From: Pseudomonadales bacterium
GTDB taxonomy: Bacteria; Pseudomonadota; Gammaproteobacteria; Pseudomonadales; UBA5518
Length of the DNA: 64,000 nt
Direction: 5' to 3'
Assembly: GCA_024234165.1 (NCBI GenBank)
Contig: JACKOP010000003.1
Coordinates: 248,001-312,000, forward strand
Shown piece after piece: positions 35,821 to 46,091 of the stretch. Under the pieces are notes generated by a model, which worked only from the letters and a program-made list of their open reading frames with translations, was not told the DNA's origin and made no database searches. Positions within the stretch are counted from its first letter, which is position 1, and each line of letters starts with the position of its first letter. A program made the position numbers and the translations under genes.

Positions 35821-36282
35821 ATGAAGAAGAACATCAACCGCAACGGGGATCGCTGGCGTGCCGTCGACGTGTTGTTGCAGCGCTGGCTCGGTGAGCGCCA
35901 GCAACTGCTGGGCCTGCTGTGCGAGCTCAGTGGCAGGGCCAGAGGAGGCTTGCGGCGTGCCGAGACACGCCAGATGCTGGATCGCTTCTGCGAGGTGCTG
36001 GTCGATTATGTATCGGCAGGGCACTTCGAGATCTACGGCGCCCTGCTCGAGGAAGGCGAGCGTCTGGGTGCGCGCCGCTGCCGCGAGGCAGCCCGCCTCT
36101 ACGCCAGCATCGTGCCGACGACCGTCGCAGCCCTCGATTTCAACGAGCACTACTTTGGCGGTGGCGCCGGACGCCCCTTGATGGAAGAGCTGTCACGGCT
36201 CGGGCAGTTGCTGGCCGAACGTTTCGACCAGGAAGATGCGTTGATCCGGCGGCTGCACATGCCCCGACGCAGGGTCGCCTGA
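35821..36282 (+). CDS. Rsd/AlgQ-family anti-sigma-70 factor
   Basis: The 153-residue helical protein matches Rsd/AlgQ: WLGERQQLLGLLCEL at the N-terminus, then FCEVLVDYVSAGHFEIYGAL and IVPTTVAALDFNEHYF. Rsd binds domain 4 of the housekeeping sigma factor; in Pseudomonas AlgQ also affects alginate. An AGGGGG precedes the ATG at 35821. The 120 bases upstream are clearly more A+T-rich than the surroundings, as expected of a promoter, but no clean hexamer pair was found. Confidence 0.85.
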   Translation: MKKNINRNGDRWRAVDVLLQRWLGERQQLLGLLCELSGRARGGLRRAETRQMLDRFCEVLVDYVSAGHFEIYGALLEEGERLGARRCREAARLYASIVPTTVAALDFNEHYFGGGAGRPLMEELSRLGQLLAERFDQEDALIRRLHMPRRRVA

Positions 36283-36321
36283 GGCCGTTGGTCGTATTCC
36301 CGCAGCGCGCATGGGCGCTGC

Positions 36322-36492
36322 GCAGGCTGTCGCAAAAGCATCCGGTCGTCGATACGGGCAGCGCGCGACGAAACCTTCACACCGGTGGGACGCCGTCAAT
36401 GCATCCCTGCCGGCTCGAGCGCCGCGTCCCTGCGGCGCACGCCCCCCCGATGCGAAGGCTGCGCCGCACGCTTCGCAGCGTTTTGCGACGCA
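36322..36492 (+). repeat. Nested-hairpin element, copy F (degenerating arms)
   Basis: The outer ends are GCAGGCTGTCGCAAAAG and GCGTTTTGCGACGC. The core is complete, with the large hairpin GCGCCGCG-TCCC-TGCGGCGC. The inner arms around ACGAAACCTTCACACC and GATGCGAAGGCTGCGCC have lost much of their pairing, so this copy looks old. It lies between the convergent rsd and FKBP genes. Confidence 0.82.
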
Positions 36493-36529
36493 GATTGTGC
36501 AGATCAAGGCTGCGACGGTTGAAGCAGGC

Positions 36530-37300
36530 TCACTTCGTGGCGTCGGTTGCTGCCGGTGGTTCGGTCGCTGCCGGCGGTTCGATGCCGAGCAACTCGACAT
36601 CGAACTTCAACACCGCGTTGGGTCCGATCAGCCCGCCGGCGCCGCCGGGGCCGTAGGCAAGATCGGACGGGATCACCAGTTCCCATTTCGAACCGACCGG
36701 CATCAGTTGCAGCGCCTCGACCCAACCCGGAATCACGCCGCTGACCGGGAACGTCACCGGTTCGCCGCGGCGCACCGAGCTGTCGAACTCGGTGCCGTCG
36801 AGCAGCGTTCCGGTGTAGTGCACCTTCACGGTGTCGTCGACGCCTGGCTTCGGGCCGGTGCCGGCGGTCAGTATGCGGTACTGCAGTCCGCTTGCCGTCG
36901 TGACCACGCCTTCCTTCACGCCGTTCTCCTTCAGGAACGCTTCGCCTTCGCTGGTGTTCTTCGCCGCGAGTTGGGCGTGTTCGGCCTGCATGCGCTCGGT
37001 ATGCGTCTTCTGCAACTGCTGCATGCCTGCAGCGATCTCGTCCTCGCTCATCGACAGCGAACCGGTGAATCCTTCGCGCACTCCGCGTGCGAGCGCGTCG
37101 GCATCCACCTGCAGGCGGTCGTTGCGGAACTGCTGACCCATCGAGGCACCGAGGCTGTAGCCCATGCGCTGCTCGTCGGACGTGAACTGCGCCTTGTCCG
37201 GTGTCGCGCCGGCATCGGCGGGTGCTTTCGACTCCTTGCATCCGCCGAGCGCGAGCAGTGCGGCGCAAAGAGCCAGTGGTAAGGCAGCAGAACGGTTCAT
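36530..37300 (-). CDS. FKBP-type peptidyl-prolyl isomerase lipoprotein (Mip/FklB-like)
   Basis: The 256-residue protein has a lipoprotein signal (LLALGGC, Cys21). An N-terminal dimerisation domain follows (DEQRMGYSLGASMGQQF), then a C-terminal FKBP domain (DTVKVHYTGTLLDGTEFDSSVRRGEPVTFPV, VIPGWVEALQLMPVGSKWEL, LKFDVELLGIE). It folds periplasmic or outer-membrane proteins. GAGGA precedes the ATG at 37300. The gene is flanked by repeat copy F at its 3' side and a repeat fragment at its 5' side. Confidence 0.92.
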   Translation of the reverse strand: MNRSAALPLALCAALLALGGCKESKAPADAGATPDKAQFTSDEQRMGYSLGASMGQQFRNDRLQVDADALARGVREGFTGSLSMSEDEIAAGMQQLQKTHTERMQAEHAQLAAKNTSEGEAFLKENGVKEGVVTTASGLQYRILTAGTGPKPGVDDTVKVHYTGTLLDGTEFDSSVRRGEPVTFPVSGVIPGWVEALQLMPVGSKWELVIPSDLAYGPGGAGGLIGPNAVLKFDVELLGIEPPAATEPPAATDATK

Positions 37301-37386
37301 GCAGATTCCTCGGCGGGATGACGCGCGCGTGCGCGGAAGCGCGGCATCATACATGAGGCGAAGCAGTGCGCATACGCGCTCCCGCG

Positions 37387-37434
37387 CGCCCGATGCGACG
37401 ACTTCGCTGCACGCTTCGCCGCGTTTTGCGACCG
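37387..37434 (+). repeat. Nested-hairpin element, right-arm fragment
   Basis: CCCGATGCGACGACTTCGC, then ACGCTTCGCCGCGTTTTGCGAC, matches the right inner and outer arms of copies F and I. The core and left arm are absent. It is a truncated remnant between the divergent FKBP and trxA genes. Confidence 0.75.
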
Positions 37435-37547
37435 CCGCTCGACGCCTCGCAGTCGGGTGCCCGCCTCGCCCTGTTGCGGTCGTCGTGAACATGAATGCTA
37501 TGATTCACGCCGTAATCGCAGTGCGCTGCAAGCAACCGGAGAGCGTG

Positions 37548-37877
37548 ATGGCCAGCAACATCGTCCATGTAACGGATGCCTCATTCGAGCAGGAAGTCCT
37601 GAAGTCGCCGTTGCCGGTGCTGGTGGACTACTGGGCGGAGTGGTGCGGTCCGTGCAAGATGATCGCGCCGGTACTGGACGAAATCGCGCGCGATTACGCT
37701 GGCCGGGTCACGGTGTGCAAGATGGACGTGGACGCGAACCGGGAGATACCGCTGCGCTATGCGGTTCGCGGTATTCCGACTTTGATGGTGTTCGTCAATG
37801 GCGACGTCGCGGCGACCAAGGTCGGTGCAGTATCGCGCTCGCAACTGGCTGCGTTCCTCGACGGGGCAATCGCCTGA
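37548..37877 (+). CDS. trxA: Thioredoxin 1
   Basis: The 109-residue protein has the thioredoxin active site WAEWCGPCK (about residue 29-37), the cis-proline loop GIPTLMVF and the C-terminal helix. It is the general protein disulfide reductase. The ATG at 37548 follows GGAGAG. Upstream, TATGAT around 37503 may be a -10 but the TTGCGG before it is 19 bases away. trxA followed by rho is a conserved gammaproteobacterial order. Confidence 0.95.
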   Translation: MASNIVHVTDASFEQEVLKSPLPVLVDYWAEWCGPCKMIAPVLDEIARDYAGRVTVCKMDVDANREIPLRYAVRGIPTLMVFVNGDVAATKVGAVSRSQLAAFLDGAIA

Positions 37878-38172
37878 GGCCTGAGGATGGTGGCCGGGCA
37901 AATGCGTCCGCTGCATCATGGCAGTATCTGTGTCGATGCCTTTTTCCTGTTGAAAACGACCCGCCCGGCTCTGGACTGATGTCGAGAGTGCGTGCTACAT
38001 TTGCCTCCATTCCAGTGCATTTGTTCGCCCGCTCGTTCCCGGTTCGTCGTTTCCATCTTCGTATCCGCGTCTGGGTCTGACTCTCCGGCGTGATTTCCGG
38101 GTTCCCGCGTTCTGCTTTCCGGCGACGCACGGTTCCCATCCTTCCGTACAACCCCACACAACTCTGCCACAC
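37878..38172 (+). promoter_or_regulatory. Pyrimidine-rich leader upstream of rho
   Basis: This 295-base gap holds a -35-like TTGAAA at 37950 and, from about 38000 to 38172, an unusually C- and T-rich, G-poor stretch. Such unstructured C-rich RNA is what Rho loads on, and rho is autoregulated by termination in its own leader in E. coli. A similar role here is inference. A 33-codon reading frame lies within it. Confidence 0.5.
37979..38080 (+). CDS. Possible rho leader peptide, 33 residues
   Basis: An ATG-to-TGA frame encodes a basic peptide with an Arg-rich second half (SFPVRRFHLRIRVWV). E. coli has a leader peptide of the same length, RhoL, at this place, but I see no sequence match. No clear ribosome site precedes the ATG. 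It could be chance; the evidence is position and length only. Confidence 0.3.
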   Translation: MSRVRATFASIPVHLFARSFPVRRFHLRIRVWV

Positions 38173-39432
<1,260 letters not shown>

Positions 39433-39454
39433 ACCGGCGGAGGCGTCGCGCACC

Positions 39455-40921
39455 ATGTCCTGGCGTGACCTGCGCGAGTTCATCCGGGCGCTCGAGGCAG
39501 TGGGTGAGCTGAAGCGTGTCGCGGTCCCGGTGGACCCGCGGCTCGAGATCACCGAAATCTGCGATCGCACGCTGCGAGCCGGCGGGCCGGCGCTGCTGTT
39601 CGAGAATCCGAAGGGTTCGAGGATCCCGCTGCTCGGCAACCTGTTCGGCACCCAGTTGCGGGTGGTGCGCGGCATGGGCCGCGACGATACGCGCAGCCTG
39701 CGCGAGATCGGCGAGCTGCTGGCGTTCCTGCGCCAGCCCGACCCGCCGCGCGGCATGCGCGATGCGTGGAACCAGTTGCCGGTGTTCCGCCAGGTGCTTG
39801 CGATGGCGCCGAAGGTGGTCTCGCGTGGCGAGTGCCAGCAGAACATCATCGAGCGCGACGACGTCGATCTCTCGATGCTGCCGATACAGACTTGCTGGCC
39901 CGAGGACGTCGCCCCGCTGGTGACCTGGCCGCTGGTGATCACGCGCGGGCCGCTGAAGGAACGCCAGAACCTCGGCATCTACCGCATGCAACTGATCGGC
40001 AGGAACCGCCTGATCATGCGCTGGCTGTCGCACCGTGGTGGCGCGCTCGATTTCCAGGAATGGAAGCAGCGTCATCCGGGTGAACCGTTTCCGGTCGCCG
40101 TCGCGCTCGGTGCCGACCCCGCGACGATCCTCGGTGCGGTCACGCCGGTGCCCGATACGCTGTCGGAATACGCGTTTGCCGGGCTGCTGCGCGGCGCGAA
40201 GACGCTGCTGGTCGACGCCTCGGTCGGCAGGCTGCAGGTGCCCGCGAACGCCGAGATCGTGCTCGAAGGCCATATCTACCCCGACGACATGGCAGCGGAA
40301 GGACCGTTCGGCGACCACACCGGCTACTACAACGAAGTCGAGCGCTTCCCGGTGTTCACGGTCGAACGCCTGCTGCACCGTGACGATCCGATCTACCACA
40401 GCACCTACACCGGACGTCCGCCGGACGAACCGGCGGTGCTTGGCGCGGCGCTGAACGAGGTATTCGTACCGTTGCTGCAGCGGCAGTTCCCCGAGATCAC
40501 GGATTTCTACCTGCCGCCCGAAGGGTGCTCGTACCGCCTGGCGGTCATCACGATGAAGAAGCAGTACCCGGGGCACGCCAAGCGCGTGATGATGGCGGCC
40601 TGGTCGTTCCTGCGCCAGTTCATGTATACGAAGTTCCTGATCGTCACCGACGACGATGTGAACGCGCGCGACTGGAAGGACGTGATCTGGGCCATGACCA
40701 CGCGCATGGACCCGGTACGCGATACGCTGCTGATCGACCATACGCCGATCGATTACCTCGACTTTGCCTCGCCGGTCGCGGGCCTCGGCGGCAAGGTCGG
40801 CTTCGACGCCACCCGCAAGCTGCCGGGTGAAACCAGTCGCGAGTGGGGTCGTCCGATCGCCATGGATGCGGCCGTGAAGCAACGTGTCGACGCCCTGTGG
40901 GATTCGCTCGGCATATCCTGA
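39455..40921 (+). CDS. ubiD: 4-hydroxy-3-polyprenylbenzoate decarboxylase UbiD
   Basis: UbiD uses prenylated FMN (made by UbiX) to decarboxylate a ubiquinone precursor. The 488-residue protein shows the family segments NIGIYRMQ-like NLGIYRMQLIGRN, MAAEGPFGDHTGYY, and the catalytic E-x2-R/E region near ERFPVFTVERLLHR. GGAGG lies 10 bases before the ATG. rho-ubiD adjacency is common in Pseudomonas relatives. Confidence 0.96.
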   Translation: MSWRDLREFIRALEAVGELKRVAVPVDPRLEITEICDRTLRAGGPALLFENPKGSRIPLLGNLFGTQLRVVRGMGRDDTRSLREIGELLAFLRQPDPPRGMRDAWNQLPVFRQVLAMAPKVVSRGECQQNIIERDDVDLSMLPIQTCWPEDVAPLVTWPLVITRGPLKERQNLGIYRMQLIGRNRLIMRWLSHRGGALDFQEWKQRHPGEPFPVAVALGADPATILGAVTPVPDTLSEYAFAGLLRGAKTLLVDASVGRLQVPANAEIVLEGHIYPDDMAAEGPFGDHTGYYNEVERFPVFTVERLLHRDDPIYHSTYTGRPPDEPAVLGAALNEVFVPLLQRQFPEITDFYLPPEGCSYRLAVITMKKQYPGHAKRVMMAAWSFLRQFMYTKFLIVTDDDVNARDWKDVIWAMTTRMDPVRDTLLIDHTPIDYLDFASPVAGLGGKVGFDATRKLPGETSREWGRPIAMDAAVKQRVDALWDSLGIS

Positions 40922-40986
40922 GGCAACGGCGCGTGTGGGACCCGGTAACCTCGATCGACTCTCTCCCGGATAGGGCAGGCGTACCC

Positions 40987-42309
40987 ATGAAGTGCCAGTG
41001 GATCCGGTGGCTGTTCGCCGCGCTCGTCGTGACGTGCGGGGCGAACAGCGGCTTCGCTGCCGCCGGGCGCGAGGACATCGCAGCGGCACCACCGGTCACC
41101 GGCATCCGGATCGGTGGCACCCCGGTGCTGGTGTTCGACCACACGCGGGACAAGCAGGCTGCGAACAACATCCCCGACGGACAGATCGCTGCCTGGAAGA
41201 GTCGTGACGGCACGATCAATCTGACGATTCCGCACTTCCAGAATTACCGGATGCGGGGACCCACGCTGGATCGGCTCGAGATCGACCCGTCGCCGACGTA
41301 CGATTCGCTGGCGCGTTCTTCGGAAACGCCGGAGCAGGACTACGACTACCACCACTGGATCCTTTCGCCGTACACGCAGGATGGCGCCACCGTGTACGCA
41401 CTCGCGCACAGCGAGTGGTACGCGTGTCTGGTCAACGCCGACTGCGCGACCACCGTGCCGGCCACGGCGAACAATTCCGGCAGCTACCAGCTCAACAGCT
41501 GGGCCAACGTCGTTTCGCTGTTCGCCTCGACGGATGGCGGCGCCACGTGGGCACTGCACGGACAGCGCAAGGATCACGTCGTCGCGATGGAAGCCTTCAC
41601 GTGGACCGGTTCCAGCGAACTCTCCGAGGCGGTCTATCGTGTCGCATCGAATGCATCGGGCATGCAATCACCGAGCCGGATCATCCGGGAAGGGGGGTAC
41701 TACTACGCGATAGGCTGGCTGGTCCACCGTGACTTTGCGCGTATCGACGCTGCAACTGGGGTGGCACCGGTGGACAAGTACGGCTGGGTGCTCATGAGGA
41801 CCCGGGACATCTCGTCGCCCGGATCATGGGAAGGATGGGAATCGGGAACGCGATTCAGCCCCCTGTCGCTGCACCGCTACGCGGCATTCATGCCGAAGCA
41901 GAACGGGCGTGCCCTGAACGCAGCCAATCCCCAGATCGTCTACGACACAGCGGCGCAGCAATACATCGCAGTCTTCGCTGTCTATGGAGACGCACAGAAG
42001 GGAGCCTACTACACCACCACGCCATCGCTGGCCGCCCCGTCCTGGTCCGAGGCCAGGCTGATCGAAGGCAGTACGGCGCTCGCGCTGGATCCCCGTTCTG
42101 CAAAGCCGGCCGCCGCGTGCAACCGCGGCTTCATTCCGGTGAACTATCCCTCGCTGCTCGATCCGGACTCGCCGGGGTTCAATTTCGAGTACACGGGGGG
42201 CAATCTCTGGCTGTTCTACGTCGTCAACCCGGCCAGGGCGTGCGGAGGCGACAACATGGCCAGGGATCTGTACCGGGTGCGCTTGCTGGTTTCCAGGCAG
42301 GATCGGTAA
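40987..42309 (+). CDS. Secreted Asp-box (propeller-like) protein, function unknown
   Basis: The 440-residue product has a signal peptide (IRWLFAALVVTCGANSGFAAA). One clear Asp-box/BNR motif, SLFASTDGGATW, lies near residue 185. Similar aromatic-rich segments recur (GYYYAIGWLVHRDF, QYIAVFAVYGDAQKGAYYTTT, NLWLFYVVNPARAC), which suggests a beta-propeller such as a sialidase- or arabinanase-like fold. I do not recognise a specific enzyme. The start at 40987 has a GGCAGG upstream. Convergent with the cytochrome gene, 20 bases apart. Confidence 0.65.
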   Translation: MKCQWIRWLFAALVVTCGANSGFAAAGREDIAAAPPVTGIRIGGTPVLVFDHTRDKQAANNIPDGQIAAWKSRDGTINLTIPHFQNYRMRGPTLDRLEIDPSPTYDSLARSSETPEQDYDYHHWILSPYTQDGATVYALAHSEWYACLVNADCATTVPATANNSGSYQLNSWANVVSLFASTDGGATWALHGQRKDHVVAMEAFTWTGSSELSEAVYRVASNASGMQSPSRIIREGGYYYAIGWLVHRDFARIDAATGVAPVDKYGWVLMRTRDISSPGSWEGWESGTRFSPLSLHRYAAFMPKQNGRALNAANPQIVYDTAAQQYIAVFAVYGDAQKGAYYTTTPSLAAPSWSEARLIEGSTALALDPRSAKPAAACNRGFIPVNYPSLLDPDSPGFNFEYTGGNLWLFYVVNPARACGGDNMARDLYRVRLLVSRQDR

Positions 42310-42329
42310 CGCTAGACCCGGGTCCGCGA

Positions 42330-44669
42330 TCAGTGCCGCGGTGCGCCCGCCTCCAGTTGCGCCAGCAACTGCGCCAGTGCGGGATCGTTCGGCGTGCGCT
42401 CCAGTGCATCGCGCGCGACGGCCAGCGCTTCGGCCGGGTTGCCGCTGTCGAGCAAAGCCACCGCATGGACGTAGGCGTAGCGTGGGTTGTCGGGCGCGAG
42501 GCTCGCTGCTTCCGCCAGCAGCACCAGCGCCGCCGCGCGTTTGCCCTGCCTGACCGCGAGCAGGCCGAGCGCGTGCTTCAGGTCGGCCGAATCGGGCGCA
42601 AGGCGCAGGCCCTCGTGCAGCAGCGGCTCCACCTCGCCGTCGCGAGCGCTGGCGCGGTACAGGTCGGCGAGGTTGATGCGCGCCGGCACGAAGCCGGGGT
42701 CCATCCGCAGCGCCTGCTGCAGGCTGCTTTCCGCTGCGGCGACGTCGCCGCGCGCCAGATCGATCAGCGCCAGGTTGAGGTGCGATTCGGGCCGATCGAG
42801 GTGGATCGTCTCGCTGGCGACGAGTTCCTGCACGACCGCGTCGCGCCGTGCCCGCTCACTGCTGTCGAGCCGTTCGTCGGGAATGCCGACGGCAATCCGC
42901 GCGGCCTCGATGCGCACTGCCCGCATCGGGTCGTTCAGCCGCGCCAGCAGCAACCGTTGCTGCTCTTCTGCGGGCAACAGGCGCGAGGCCTGCACCGCGG
43001 CCAGCCGCACCAGCGGCTCGCGGTCGATCGCCGCTGCCTGCAGCTTTTGACGTGTCGCCGGACCGGGGTAGTCGGCCAGCGCGGCGATCGCGGTGGCACG
43101 CACGATCGGTGAGGCGTCGGGGTGATCCAGCAGCGCCAGCAGTGGCGTGCCGCCGTCGCGGCGATGTTCGCGTGCCGCCGTCAGCGCCGCCGCGACGGGC
43201 GCGTGCTCCCGGCCCGGTTCGCCCACCCACGCGTGTACCTGTGCCGCTGCCCAGCTCGCCGGTCGGTCCTGATGGCAGCCGTTGCACGCGTTCGGTGTTC
43301 CCAGCGTTTCGCTCAGGTCCGGGCGCGGCAGGCGGAAACTGTGGTCGCGGCGGAAGTCGACGCCCATATACGTCTTGCCGGCCATATGGCAATCCACGCA
43401 CAGGCTGCCCTTGCTGCCGGCCTCATGATGGTGGTGAGCGGGCGTGTCGAAGCTCGCCGGCGCGTGGCACTGCGTGCAGAGCGCGTTGCCGCTGCGCCGG
43501 AGCTTGCCGCTGTGTGGCTGGTGGCAGTCCTGACAGATCACGCCGGCGCGGTACATGCGGCTCTGCAGAAAGGAGCCGTACTCGAATACCTCGCCGTCGA
43601 TCTGGCCGTCGGCGCTGTAGAGTCCGGGTTCGAGCAGGCTCGGCACCGTCTGGTCGAGCAGCGGCACCGCGGCGCTCAACGGGTTGGCGATCTCGCGGCG
43701 GCGGCTGTGGCAGGCGAAGCAGGGTTCCATCGCCGCGCGACGATCGGCGCCAGTCCAGCGCGCGATGCGCTGATCCGGTGTTGTGAACGCCCACTCACCG
43801 GCCGCGGCGCGGGATACCGTCAGTCCCTTGTCTGCGGCGCCATCCTGGTGGCCCTGCTTTGCCCACTCCACATGGTTCGAACCCGGGCCGTGGCACGCCT
43901 CGCAGGCCACGGCGATATCGGTCCAGCGCGTGTCGAAACGCCCCTCGTGCGCGTCGTAGCGCTTTTGCAGGTTCGTCGAATGGCAGCTTGCGCACATGAA
44001 GTTCCAGTTCTGGTCGCGCCCGGTCCAGTGCAGGCTTTCGCCCGGCTGCGGCGCCTGTCCGGCATAGAGGTGGAACCAGCGTTCGCCCCCTTCGTCGCGA
44101 CTGCGGCTGTCCCACGCGAACGGCAGCGCCTGCAGCCGGCCCTGGCCGACGTCGACCAGGTACTGCTGCAGCGGGTACCAGCCGAAGGTGTAGCGAACCT
44201 CGAAATCTCCCGGCGTGCCGTCGGCGCCTTCGGTATGGACGAAGCGCTTGCCGTCGCGGCTGAAGAAGCGGGCCTCGTGCTGCCGGTCACGCAGCGTGGC
44301 ACCGGAGAAGTCACCGCGCACGGTGTCGTCCCCGACCTCGAGCATGGCGTGCGCGTGGTCGGATTGCTGCCACTCCTGTGCTGCGGCGGTATGGCAGCCG
44401 CTACAGGCCCCGGCGCCGACGTAGTGAGCGCTCACAGGCACAGGCGGCGCGGTCGGCGGCGAGACTTGCTCTGCTTGTTCGGCTTGCTCTGCTTTCCCGG
44501 CTTGCTGGTTGCCGTCGTCCGGATGCCAGCGCGGGCCGTTGCTGATCAGCAGGAACGTGAGCAGCAGGGCCATCGCGCCGATGGCCGGCAGGAAGCGGAA
44601 GCGAAACGCCGCCGATGCCGGCGCGGCGGCGGGTGGGGCTGTGGTGACCGGGCGCTTCCTGGACGGCAT
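42330..44669 (-). CDS. Eight-haem c-type cytochrome with HEAT and TPR repeats
   Basis: The 779-residue protein has an N-terminal membrane anchor (about residues 28-46) and eight CxxCH haem sites: CSGCH, CASCH, CEACH, CFACH, CQDCH, CTQCH, CVDCH and CNGCH. A region with HEAT-like repeats follows (LLALLDHPDASPIVRATAIAAL). The C-terminus has TPR repeats (PESHLNLALIDLARGDVAAAE). It resembles cytochrome c554-like multihaem proteins with a TPR tail. The electron donor and acceptor are unknown. It is the last gene of the sulfatase-MoxR-Bat unit, 15 bases after batD. Confidence 0.88.
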   Translation of the reverse strand: MPSRKRPVTTAPPAAAPASAAFRFRFLPAIGAMALLLTFLLISNGPRWHPDDGNQQAGKAEQAEQAEQVSPPTAPPVPVSAHYVGAGACSGCHTAAAQEWQQSDHAHAMLEVGDDTVRGDFSGATLRDRQHEARFFSRDGKRFVHTEGADGTPGDFEVRYTFGWYPLQQYLVDVGQGRLQALPFAWDSRSRDEGGERWFHLYAGQAPQPGESLHWTGRDQNWNFMCASCHSTNLQKRYDAHEGRFDTRWTDIAVACEACHGPGSNHVEWAKQGHQDGAADKGLTVSRAAAGEWAFTTPDQRIARWTGADRRAAMEPCFACHSRRREIANPLSAAVPLLDQTVPSLLEPGLYSADGQIDGEVFEYGSFLQSRMYRAGVICQDCHQPHSGKLRRSGNALCTQCHAPASFDTPAHHHHEAGSKGSLCVDCHMAGKTYMGVDFRRDHSFRLPRPDLSETLGTPNACNGCHQDRPASWAAAQVHAWVGEPGREHAPVAAALTAAREHRRDGGTPLLALLDHPDASPIVRATAIAALADYPGPATRQKLQAAAIDREPLVRLAAVQASRLLPAEEQQRLLLARLNDPMRAVRIEAARIAVGIPDERLDSSERARRDAVVQELVASETIHLDRPESHLNLALIDLARGDVAAAESSLQQALRMDPGFVPARINLADLYRASARDGEVEPLLHEGLRLAPDSADLKHALGLLAVRQGKRAAALVLLAEAASLAPDNPRYAYVHAVALLDSGNPAEALAVARDALERTPNDPALAQLLAQLEAGAPRH

Positions 44670-44684
44670 CGCAAATCCGCAGAC

Positions 44685-46043
44685 TCAGGGGTTGAGCATG
44701 GGCGGCAGGGTAACAGCCTTTGGCGGTCGTTGGCGTGCGAGTCGCCGTCGCGCCCGGATCAGTTGGCGAGCCAGCGTGCTGCCGTGCCAGCGCGGGGCGG
44801 TGTCTGCGCCGTACAGCGCGGCGTCGAGCTCGGCCAGCGCAGTGGCCAGCGCGGGCGACGGTGCCCTCGCGAGCAGCCAGTCGTTCAGGCCCGGTGCCGG
44901 CGCGGCGCAGTCGTCGAGCCAGCGTTGCAGCGCGCTGCGGGCCCCGGGGCCATCATCGCGGCGGCAGGCGTGAATCGCGCGCCGGAACAACCACCACTCC
45001 GCGGCCCGTGCCGCCTGCACCCGCGCCGCAACCCGTGCCAGCAGCCGGCGCACGCGATCTCGCCAGCGCCAGAGCAGCCAGCACGGCAGGGCCACCGCGA
45101 GCACTGGTGCGGCGCGGCGCAGCAGTACCCGCAGCGGATGGTCGGCCGGAGCCAGTCCTGCCGCCACCGCAGGCAGCGCAAACACAGGAGCCGTGTGCTG
45201 CAGCCCCACGTCCAGTCTCAGCGCCGGCAGCTCGGCCTGGCGCAGCGCTCGGGTCCCCAGATCCCACCACGCGATGCGCACGGCGGGCAATTCATGGCTG
45301 CCGGGCTGCTCGAATACCCAGGTCGCGGACCGTTCGTAACGCAACAGCGGGCGCGAGGCGGCGTCGCTGCGCGTCTCGCGGCTGCGTGGCGGATCCAGGT
45401 ACAGGCGCAGCCCAGGCCTTTGGACCCAGATCGCGGACGGCAGCCCGGCGTTCGCGGCGTCGGTCTCGAGCACGATGGTACGTCGCAGCGCATCGCCCAC
45501 GCCGAGCGCGCCTTGCGGGCGTTCGATCCGCTCGAGCAGACTCAGCCGGTGTGCCGCGATGAACGGATCGAGCCCGGCGGCAGCGGCAGGCACCGTGACC
45601 CGCACCGGCGCGCGCAGCCGCCCACGCACCGTCAGGTCGATCGCCTTTCGGTCTTCGGGGCCGGCGTAGCGGATCGGTATCGCGAGTTCCGGCAGCCGCA
45701 ACTCGCCCGGATTCAGCGGCTGGATCCGGTAGCGGCGACGCAGCCCCGCCCACGTGCCGTCAGCGATTGCCTCGGACAGGTTTTCCGCCGAGCCGCGGAC
45801 CAGCTCTGCGGTTGCGCCGGGCAGTTCGATGCTTTCGGGAAAGCGCGGCGCAGCCAGGAACCAGGTCGGAACCAGCACGTCGACCTGCAGCTCGAGCTCC
45901 GTGCCGAGCTCGACCGTCCCGGAGGGGGTGATCTGCACACGAACAATCGGGGTTTCACCGGCAGGCGGCGTGTTTGGCGGGGATGTGCTTCCCGGAGCGG
46001 ACGAAGCGAAGAAAAAGGCCCAGATCACGACCAGCCACCGCAT
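44685..46043 (-). CDS. BatD-like protein
   Basis: The 452-residue protein has a signal peptide (MRWLVVIWAFFFASSAPGS), repeated beta domains (VRVQITPSGTVELGTELELQVDVLVP) and a C-terminal membrane segment (VLAVALPCWLLWRW) with a cytoplasmic tail, the BatD layout. BatD accompanies the VWA proteins BatA and BatB in the aerotolerance/Bat complexes, whose function is unclear. The start at 46043 is chosen because the upstream frame runs into repeat copy G. Confidence 0.82.
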   Translation of the reverse strand: MRWLVVIWAFFFASSAPGSTSPPNTPPAGETPIVRVQITPSGTVELGTELELQVDVLVPTWFLAAPRFPESIELPGATAELVRGSAENLSEAIADGTWAGLRRRYRIQPLNPGELRLPELAIPIRYAGPEDRKAIDLTVRGRLRAPVRVTVPAAAAGLDPFIAAHRLSLLERIERPQGALGVGDALRRTIVLETDAANAGLPSAIWVQRPGLRLYLDPPRSRETRSDAASRPLLRYERSATWVFEQPGSHELPAVRIAWWDLGTRALRQAELPALRLDVGLQHTAPVFALPAVAAGLAPADHPLRVLLRRAAPVLAVALPCWLLWRWRDRVRRLLARVAARVQAARAAEWWLFRRAIHACRRDDGPGARSALQRWLDDCAAPAPGLNDWLLARAPSPALATALAELDAALYGADTAPRWHGSTLARQLIRARRRLARQRPPKAVTLPPMLNP

Positions 46044-46091
46044 CAGGCGCCTTGACCAACGAGCGTCGAAGCAGAATTCGCACAGCGTATC

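Noticed and set aside
36283..36529. Simple Rho-independent terminator between rsd and FKBP
   Set aside because: The inverted sequence there is repeat copy F, with no T-tract; a terminator role is possible but not specific.
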